DNA from: an uncultured Verrucomicrobiales bacterium
Lineage (GTDB): Bacteria > Verrucomicrobiota > Verrucomicrobiia > Verrucomicrobiales > Akkermansiaceae
DNA length: 51,166 nucleotides
Assembly (NCBI GenBank): GCA_937916505.1
Contig: CALFSW010000316.1
Location: forward strand, 1-51,166
Reading direction: 5' to 3'
A program made the translations under genes and the position numbers. The notes beneath the pieces are model-generated. The model was not told where the DNA came from. It searched no databases and was given only the letters and a program-made list of their open reading frames with translations. This document shows, one piece after another, positions 45,647-51,166 of this stretch (position 1 is its first letter; every line of letters starts with the position of its first letter).

Positions 45647-46618
45647 ATGAGTGACTACGTACTGGATCTAACCGGGATCCGCAAAACCTACCGGGGAGGC
45701 GTCGAGGCGCTGAAGGGGATCAATTTGCAGGTGCCGCGAGGTTGCATCTACGGTCTTTTGGGGCCGAATGGCGCCGGGAAAAGCACGATGGTGAAAATTT
45801 TAACAACCTTGATCCGCAGATCCGGCGGTGAAGGAACGATGCTGGGAAAACCGATTGGCGATCGCAGTGCCCTTCAAAAGGTGGGTTTGTTGCCCGAGCA
45901 TGCCCAGTTTCCTGATTATTTGACAGGTCGGCAGGTGATAGAGTTTACCGCCGGTTTACAGGATGTGCCGACCTCCGAAACCCGGCAACGGGCTGATTCC
46001 CTGTTGGAACTGGTCGATATGACCGAGGCGCAGGGACGAAAGATGAGGGGGTATTCCAAGGGAATGAAGCAGCGGATCGGGATTGCCCAGGCTCTGGTGA
46101 ATGATCCTGAGATTGTCTTTTTAGATGAGCCGACCGACGGAGTCGATCCAGCCGGTCGGCGTGATTTTCGGCTGTTGATGAAACGCCTCCGCGAGGAAGG
46201 TCGGACGATCTTTATCAACACCCACATTCTGTCCGAACTCGAGCCCATCGTGGATCGGGTTGCGATCATTTCGCAGGGTGAACTACTCGGTGAAGGGATT
46301 TTGGATGACTTGCGTTCCGAAAAGCCCGAGTTTCATATTGAGTTTGAGGGGGCCCTTTCTCCTGCCACCGTCGAATCGATGGAGAAGACGGGATTGATTC
46401 TAAACTCAGGACTCATCACCGCCTTAACGAGTCGGGCGGCCGATATTCAGCCCGTCATTGACCAACTTCGTCGCGAGGGTTTGACCCTTTCACGGGTGGA
46501 ACTGAAAACCCAGTCACTTGAAGAACTCTTTATGGGATTTGTTGATCAATCGAACGTGGCGGCACCTCCGCCCATTCCCGGAACTCCTGTTAATCCTCCA
46601 GCCATTCCCCGGTCATGA
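45647..46618 (+). CDS. ABC transporter ATP-binding protein
   Basis: This 323-residue protein has Walker A GPNGAGKST (39-47), signature YSKGMKQR, Walker B VFLDEPTDGVDP and the H-loop THILSELE, features of drug-, lipid- or NatA/CcmA-type exporters. An extra C-terminal domain (about 220-323) ends in a proline-rich tail. The permease gene overlaps it by 4 bases (ATGA). The pair is a half-size system with no periplasmic binding protein, so export or membrane repair is more likely than import. The substrate is unknown. Confidence 0.92.
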   Translation: MSDYVLDLTGIRKTYRGGVEALKGINLQVPRGCIYGLLGPNGAGKSTMVKILTTLIRRSGGEGTMLGKPIGDRSALQKVGLLPEHAQFPDYLTGRQVIEFTAGLQDVPTSETRQRADSLLELVDMTEAQGRKMRGYSKGMKQRIGIAQALVNDPEIVFLDEPTDGVDPAGRRDFRLLMKRLREEGRTIFINTHILSELEPIVDRVAIISQGELLGEGILDDLRSEKPEFHIEFEGALSPATVESMEKTGLILNSGLITALTSRAADIQPVIDQLRREGLTLSRVELKTQSLEELFMGFVDQSNVAAPPPIPGTPVNPPAIPRS

Positions 46619-47727
46619 AGCCTTATCTTACCATATTACTCGACTCATTCCGGATGCTGAAGGCCCGGACCATTTTTTGGGTGACTCTCGGGATTTCCCT
46701 GCTGGTTGCCCTCATTTACCTTTCCATCGGATTTGATGAGAAAGGGATGAGTCTGTTTTTTGGATTGAGTCATTTCGAGAGCGACATGTTCAGGAGGGGG
46801 ACTCCTCAATCCGAAACCCTCTATGTCGCCATTTTCACCAAGCTGATTGCGGAATACTGGTTGTCATGGATCGCGGTGTTGTTGGCTCTGGTTTCTTGTG
46901 CCGCCATTTTTCCCGAGGCCCTGCAGGAAGGAGCCTCCGGGGTGGTCCTGACGAAGAAGCTTTCCAGATTTCAGGTCTTTGTAGCCAAGTTTGTGGGGAG
47001 TCTGCTTTTTGTGACACTTCAGGTCACTCTCTTTGTCGTGATCGTTTTCGTTGCTTTGCGCTGGCGGGTCGGATCATGGAATCCGTCGATCTTCTGGTAT
47101 GTCCCTCTGATTTTGTTGGTCTTTACTTACCTTTATTCCTTCATGGTGGTGATCGCGGTGAAAACCAAGTCAGTCATGACGGCGCTTATTTTGACCTTGG
47201 TGCTATGGGCGGTTTCCAGTTTCGTCGGCTTTATTGAGGGGCAAATTTACTCGGCAATTAAAATGACCGAGAGGATGGAGGACTCAGGCAAGCGGATGGA
47301 TGTGGAAGCAAGATCCGCGCAAACGGAAGAGGCCGAAGGTGAGGAAGCTCTCCCGTCGGAAGAGCCTGAAATGAAGCTGGAACAAGAGGAATATCGGTCA
47401 TCCTCCGACGCCAATTCGATGAAAACCTGGCACCAACGGATTGTGGCAGCCTATGCCCTCTTCCCCAAAACAGGTCGGACGATGGAGATCGCAGACCGTC
47501 TTTTGGTCGTGAACGGCGAGAAGGGATCAAGTAAGGGAACCTTCATGACCATCATGATGGGAATGGAAATGGAAGAGCATGATCAAGGGATGAGCGAAGA
47601 GTTTGTGAGGGTGGGCGAAGAATCGGCGGACCGTCATTCCAAGACCTATGCCATAGGAACATCGGTCGCGTTCTCAGTTGTGATGCTCGCTTTGTCGGCC
47701 TGGATATTCTGCCGAAAGGAGATATAG
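46615..47727 (+). CDS. ABC transporter permease
   Basis: This 370-residue membrane protein has six likely TM segments: near 18-38, 80-100 (SWIAVLLALVSCAAIFP), 122-148, 159-180, 187-207 and 348-366. A large soluble loop (about 215-345) is rich in acidic and polar residues, with EEALPSEEPEMKLEQEE. The layout is that of ABC-2 type export permeases with an enlarged outer loop. It is translationally coupled to the ATPase gene. The large loop may interact with a periplasmic partner; that is inference. Confidence 0.88.
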   Translation: MKPYLTILLDSFRMLKARTIFWVTLGISLLVALIYLSIGFDEKGMSLFFGLSHFESDMFRRGTPQSETLYVAIFTKLIAEYWLSWIAVLLALVSCAAIFPEALQEGASGVVLTKKLSRFQVFVAKFVGSLLFVTLQVTLFVVIVFVALRWRVGSWNPSIFWYVPLILLVFTYLYSFMVVIAVKTKSVMTALILTLVLWAVSSFVGFIEGQIYSAIKMTERMEDSGKRMDVEARSAQTEEAEGEEALPSEEPEMKLEQEEYRSSSDANSMKTWHQRIVAAYALFPKTGRTMEIADRLLVVNGEKGSSKGTFMTIMMGMEMEEHDQGMSEEFVRVGEESADRHSKTYAIGTSVAFSVVMLALSAWIFCRKEI

Positions 47728-47737
47728 CCACGGCTCT

Positions 47738-48790
47738 TTACTTCGATTTTGCGCAGCGGAAGCCGGTGTGGTTTGCGGGTGCGAGGGACTCGGAGTAGTG
47801 TCGTGCTCCGGGACGATAGCGGAGGCAGTAGGAGGTGTGGCAGAGGAATGAGCCGCCTTTGGTGACGTGGAGGAGGCTCAAGGGATGCGGTTTTCCAAAG
47901 ACGATGGGTGTGGGCCATGAACCACGCTGCAGGAACCAGTTTACTTCAGGTTGGCTAACTCCGTTTGTGGGGCCGGTGGGGTTCTTTTTGGGGTCCTTTT
48001 GGAAAAGGGTGTAAGCGTCGGGACGGTAAAGGTCGGAGCAGTGCTCCCAAACGTTGCCGGCCATGTCGTAGAGACCGAAGTCGTTTGGCGGGAATGATTT
48101 GATGGGAGCGGAGCCGACAAAGCCGTCGTTACCGGTATCGTTGTGGGGGAATTCTCCCGTGAAAACGTTGGCGAGCCATTTGTCGCCGGGCTTGGATTCA
48201 GTGCCCCAGATGTAGTCGAGTCCTTCCTTGCCACCTCGTGCGGCAAGCTCCCATTCCGCTTCGGTGGGGAGGCGTTTGCCAGCCCATTTGGCGTAAGCGC
48301 CGGCGTCTTCCCAGGTGACACAGACGACGGGGTGGCTGTCCTTTCCCTTGATGTCAGAGCCCTTGCCTGTTGGGTGTTGCCATGAGGCTCCTTCTTCAAA
48401 GCGCCACCATTGCCACTCGGCGCCTTCGCCCTGTAGCTTGACGGGGGCAGGTGGACCGGAAAAGACGAGGGCTCCGGGTTTCAGTGCTTCGGGCGGGGCT
48501 TTCGGGAAGTCCTTGTCCGACCAGCCTCGTTCGGCCTGGGTTTTGTAGCCGGTGGCTTCGACGAATTTACGGAATTGGGCATTGGTGATCTCGTGGACAT
48601 CCAGATAGAATCCGCCGACGGTGACTTTGTGAACGGGGCGTTCTTCTTCGTTGAATGGAAGTTTGGGGTTCTCCTTGGTGCCGCGGGTGTAGGTGGCACC
48701 CTCCACCCAGACCATGCCTGTGGGCGGAGTGTCTTTGGAATCGGCGTAAAGCAGCGGGATGAGGGGAAGAAAGAGAAAGAGTCGTTTCAT
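47738..48790 (-). CDS. exported formylglycine-generating enzyme (sulfatase-modifying factor)
   Basis: This 350-residue protein has a signal peptide (1-16) and a full SUMF1/FGE domain (about 25-348). Crucially it keeps both active-site cysteines in GGSFLCHTSYCLRYRPG (C317, C322), which distinguishes true FGEs from related non-catalytic proteins. The enzyme converts a cysteine in sulfatases to formylglycine. Export fits sulfatases that act in the periplasm. No sulfatase lies in this window, so targets must be elsewhere. ATG 48790 starts the signal peptide; the frame is open to 49360, but that part is antisense to hisA. Confidence 0.92.
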   Translation of the reverse strand: MKRLFLFLPLIPLLYADSKDTPPTGMVWVEGATYTRGTKENPKLPFNEEERPVHKVTVGGFYLDVHEITNAQFRKFVEATGYKTQAERGWSDKDFPKAPPEALKPGALVFSGPPAPVKLQGEGAEWQWWRFEEGASWQHPTGKGSDIKGKDSHPVVCVTWEDAGAYAKWAGKRLPTEAEWELAARGGKEGLDYIWGTESKPGDKWLANVFTGEFPHNDTGNDGFVGSAPIKSFPPNDFGLYDMAGNVWEHCSDLYRPDAYTLFQKDPKKNPTGPTNGVSQPEVNWFLQRGSWPTPIVFGKPHPLSLLHVTKGGSFLCHTSYCLRYRPGARHYSESLAPANHTGFRCAKSK

Positions 48791-48829
48791 GAGGCTTGGT
48801 TTCTGGGAAGGGACACCTAAATTACGGGC

Positions 48830-49594
48830 ATGGCCACTACGAAGTTTCGCCCATGTATCGATCTGCACGAAGGAAAGGTGAAGCAGATCGTGGGTGGAAC
48901 CCTGAATGACGATGGTGCCGTTGAGAACTTTGTCTCGGAAAAGTCGCCCTCCTGGTATGCTGAAAAGTTTGCCGGTGATGATCTGGGCGGAGGGCACGTG
49001 ATTCAATTGGGGCCGGGAAATGATTCCGCCGCCCGCGAGGCGTTGGGAGCTTGGCGGGGAGGCTTGCAAATCGGAGGAGGAATTACCCTGGAGAATGCGA
49101 CAAGCTGGCTGGAAGCGGGAGCGAGCGAGGTGATTGTGACATCGTGGTTTTTTGATGGGGAGGGGAGATTTCTTGCAGATCGGGCGGAGGCTCTGGCCAG
49201 GGAAATCGGAGCAAAAAAGGTGGTCATTGATTTGAGTTGTCGACAGGTCGGCGAGGGGTGGAAGGTGGCGATGAACCGTTGGCAGACGATTACGGAATTG
49301 GAGGTGGATTTGGAGACGATTGATCATCTCTCGCAGTTCTGCGGGGAGTTTTTGATCCATGCGGCGGATGTGGAGGGCAAATGCGGCGGGGTGGATGTGC
49401 CCCTGGTAAATCTTCTCGGGTTGTGGGAGGGGTGCGCCATCACCTATGCAGGTGGGGTGAGAGGCTTGGAGGATTTGAAATTGATCAATGATGCCAGTGG
49501 CGGCCGACTTGATGCAACCGTAGGGAGCGCCCTCGATTTGTTTGGCGGAACCGGGGTTTCCTACAAAGAGTTGCTAAAGTGGAATCAGGGATAG
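48830..49594 (+). CDS. hisA: eukaryotic-type HisA isomerase
   Basis: This 254-residue protein is a ProFAR isomerase of histidine synthesis in the form known from fungi and plants: FRPCIDLHEGKVKQIVGG replaces the bacterial N-terminus, with later QIGGGI, VVIDLSCRQ and ITYAGGV segments. The two catalytic aspartates (D11 in CIDLHEG and D in VVIDLSC) are present. It is a stand-alone gene with no other his genes beside it. It is divergent from the FGE gene (39 bases between starts). The eukaryotic-type assignment rests on motif recognition. Confidence 0.88.
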   Translation: MATTKFRPCIDLHEGKVKQIVGGTLNDDGAVENFVSEKSPSWYAEKFAGDDLGGGHVIQLGPGNDSAAREALGAWRGGLQIGGGITLENATSWLEAGASEVIVTSWFFDGEGRFLADRAEALAREIGAKKVVIDLSCRQVGEGWKVAMNRWQTITELEVDLETIDHLSQFCGEFLIHAADVEGKCGGVDVPLVNLLGLWEGCAITYAGGVRGLEDLKLINDASGGRLDATVGSALDLFGGTGVSYKELLKWNQG

Positions 49595-49686
49595 TCTGCT
49601 TGTTGCCAGTGGTTAAATGAGAAGGTCGGGATACCGGACTTTTCGATGGCAAGGTCGCCTCGCCACGGCTATGATCAACGGAACCA

Positions 49687-51087
49687 ATGAAATTAAAGTT
49701 TTGCGGAGCAGCAGGGACGACGACCGGGTCACAGCATCTTTTGGAGGTGAACGGGCAGCAAATTCTTTTGGATTGCGGTTTGTACCAGGGTCGGCGGGAC
49801 GATGCCCATGAGGTGAATTGCTGTTTTCCGCACTTTGATCCGAAGTCGGTTGATCACGTTGTTCTTTCGCACGCGCATATCGACCACAGCGGAAACCTCC
49901 CAAATTTATCGAGCAAGGGATTTGAAGGGAACATTTATGCGACCTTTGCAACGCGTGATCTTTGTCAGGTGATGTTGGCGGACTCGGCGCGGATTCAGAA
50001 ATCGGATGCGGAGTGGATGAACAAACATCGCGAAAAAGAGGGGAAGCCTTTGATCGAGCCACTTTATACCCCGATTGATGCGGAGCTTTGTCTGCGCCAG
50101 TTTGTGAATGTGGGCTACAACCGCAAGATGATGATCACCAAGGGTGTGGAGCTGACCTTTATCGATGCGGGACACATTCTGGGAAGTGCCCAGGTGATTT
50201 TGGATATCGAAGATGAGGAAGACGGGAAGAAGAAGCGTCTTCTTTTCTCGGGCGATGTCGGAAGAGGAAATAATGATCTCCTTCGTGATCCGGTGGCGAG
50301 TGAAGATGTGGACTTTGTTTTGATGGAGAGCACCTACGGAGGTCGCGAGCATGAACTGGGAGCGGGAGCCGATGAGAAGGTTGCCGAGATTCTGCAGCAA
50401 GCTCTCAAGAAAGGGGGAAAGGTGATCATCCCGTCGTTTGCGGTCGAGCGGACACAACAGTTGCTCTACGTTTTGCACGAACTTTTCCGAAGCGGAGCAA
50501 TCCCTGATACTCCGGTTTACGTCGACAGCCCGTTGGCGGTGAATGCGACGGAGATTTTCCGTCTGCATCCGGAGTGTTTCAACGAGGAGGTCTACCAGGT
50601 GCTTTTTGAAAAGAGTAATCCGTTTGGCTTTGAGGGACTGACATTGATTCGGTCCGTGGCGAAATCAAAAGAGCTGAACGATGACAAGCGCCAGTCGATT
50701 GTGATTTCGGCATCGGGCATGTGTGAAGCGGGCAGGATTTTGCACCACCTTAAAAATAATATTGAGGACTCACGCAATACTGTTCTCTTCGTGGGGTATT
50801 GCGCGCAAAATACGCTGGGTTGGAAGCTCCGGGAGGGGCACAAAAAGGTGAAGATTTTTGGATCAGAATACAAGGTCCGGGCCAATGTGGAGATCATGGA
50901 CTCCTTTTCCGGGCATGCCGATCATTCGGAGTTGCTTGAATACTTTGAGAAGATCAAAGGGTCCAAAAAGAAGGTTTGGCTGGTCCATGGTGAGACGGGG
51001 CGCTCGGAGGCTCTTTGTGAAGCGCTCAAGGAGATTCACGACGGTGAAGTGTCTGTTGCGGAACTTGGAAAGACAGTGACTTTTTGA
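49687..51087 (+). CDS. metallo-beta-lactamase / beta-CASP RNA-nuclease-like protein
   Basis: This 466-residue protein has the metallo-beta-lactamase motifs HAHIDH (H62, H64, D66, H67), DAGHILGSAQV and SGDVGRGNN, followed by a beta-CASP domain (VIIPSFAVERTQQLL, VYVDSPLA) and a C-terminal KVRANVEIMDSFSGHADH segment. This combination is typical of YSH1/CPSF-73-like bacterial ribonucleases, which cut or trim RNA. The exact substrate is not known. A 92-base gap separates it from hisA; no terminator is evident there. Confidence 0.9.
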   Translation: MKLKFCGAAGTTTGSQHLLEVNGQQILLDCGLYQGRRDDAHEVNCCFPHFDPKSVDHVVLSHAHIDHSGNLPNLSSKGFEGNIYATFATRDLCQVMLADSARIQKSDAEWMNKHREKEGKPLIEPLYTPIDAELCLRQFVNVGYNRKMMITKGVELTFIDAGHILGSAQVILDIEDEEDGKKKRLLFSGDVGRGNNDLLRDPVASEDVDFVLMESTYGGREHELGAGADEKVAEILQQALKKGGKVIIPSFAVERTQQLLYVLHELFRSGAIPDTPVYVDSPLAVNATEIFRLHPECFNEEVYQVLFEKSNPFGFEGLTLIRSVAKSKELNDDKRQSIVISASGMCEAGRILHHLKNNIEDSRNTVLFVGYCAQNTLGWKLREGHKKVKIFGSEYKVRANVEIMDSFSGHADHSELLEYFEKIKGSKKKVWLVHGETGRSEALCEALKEIHDGEVSVAELGKTVTF

Positions 51088-51100
51088 TCCAACCGGGATC
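51086..51100. terminator. weak hairpin after the beta-CASP gene
   Basis: GATCC (51086-51090) and GGATC (51096-51100) form a 5-bp stem with a 5-base loop, overlapping the stop codon of the beta-CASP gene and followed by only three T. Weak evidence. Confidence 0.25.
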
Positions 51101-51111
51101 TTTCCACCCCG

Positions 51112-51166
51112 CTAGTATTCTTCGACGGGGCTCTGGGCGGGGCGGTCGATTTCGAACCGTTCCCGG
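51112..51166 (-). CDS. partial C-terminus of a minus-strand gene
   Basis: The window ends inside a minus-strand frame whose last 17 residues read RERFEIDRPAQSPVEEY before TAG at 51114-51112. It is convergent with the beta-CASP gene. The composition is protein-like, but 55 bases are too few for identification, and the frame could be chance. Confidence 0.35.
   Translation of the reverse strand, partial: RERFEIDRPAQSPVEEY

Noticed and set aside
48791-49360. 190-residue N-terminal extension of the FGE gene
   Set aside because: It is antisense to hisA and unlike the family; the signal peptide starts at 48790.

Overview
The window looks like chromosome of a member of the Verrucomicrobiota, or a close relative in the Planctomycetes-Verrucomicrobia group. 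Pointers are a DUF1501 / planctomycete-type cytochrome (DUF1549-DUF1553) pair, an exported PQQ-type dehydrogenase fused to cytochrome c, two giant exported CotH-kinase / lamin-tail proteins, several Gfo/Idh/MocA oxidoreductases, and a true formylglycine-generating enzyme. Genus cannot be fixed by eye. About 40 genes are supportable, with short gaps and many 1-8 nt overlaps. Most gene starts lack a clear Shine-Dalgarno sequence. I found no rRNA, tRNA, CRISPR array, prophage or intact insertion sequence.

Layout. 1-7.5 kb: a probably broken gene with G tracts, an exported PQQ-type dehydrogenase/cytochrome c, then (minus strand) a small unknown ORF that needs a frameshift, a DUF1501 protein and its translationally coupled DUF1549/DUF1553 cytochrome. 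7.5-11.5 kb: an exported phosphoesterase, divergent from an amino-sugar-like cassette (Gfo/Idh oxidoreductase, PIG-L deacetylase, NagB-like isomerase). 11.6-13.8 kb: ECF sigma factor, one-TM protein, exported unknown protein. 13.9-15.6 kb: small exported unknown protein and a second Gfo/Idh enzyme. 15.7-21.6 kb: a four-gene envelope operon (VIT-VWA protein, VWA protein, OmpR-type regulator, histidine kinase). 21.6-30.9 kb: two tandem giant CotH-like proteins. 31-37.3 kb: housekeeping genes (cell-wall amidase, purC, Gre-like factor, DAHP synthase, LOG protein, TlyA methyltransferase, exonuclease III). 37.4-40.1 kb: two small heat shock proteins, pdxA and a RodZ-like protein. 40.1-43.2 kb: exported serine protease, outer-membrane-barrel-like protein, transposase-like remnant, double-psi-barrel protein. 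43.3-47.7 kb: HDAC-like deacetylase, ketopantoate reductase, low-molecular-weight phosphatase, two-gene ABC transporter. 47.7-51.2 kb: exported formylglycine-generating enzyme, eukaryotic-type HisA, beta-CASP nuclease, and the tail of one more minus-strand gene.

How the genes work together. The accessory part is dominated by exported proteins for oxidising and remodelling sugars and for envelope sensing. The strongest candidate for an under-described system is the VIT-VWA / VWA / response regulator / kinase operon at 15.7-21.6 kb. It resembles the dedicated-sortase clusters of marine proteobacteria, but no sortase gene and no sorting signal are visible. The tandem CotH-like giants directly behind it, convergent, are the second candidate.
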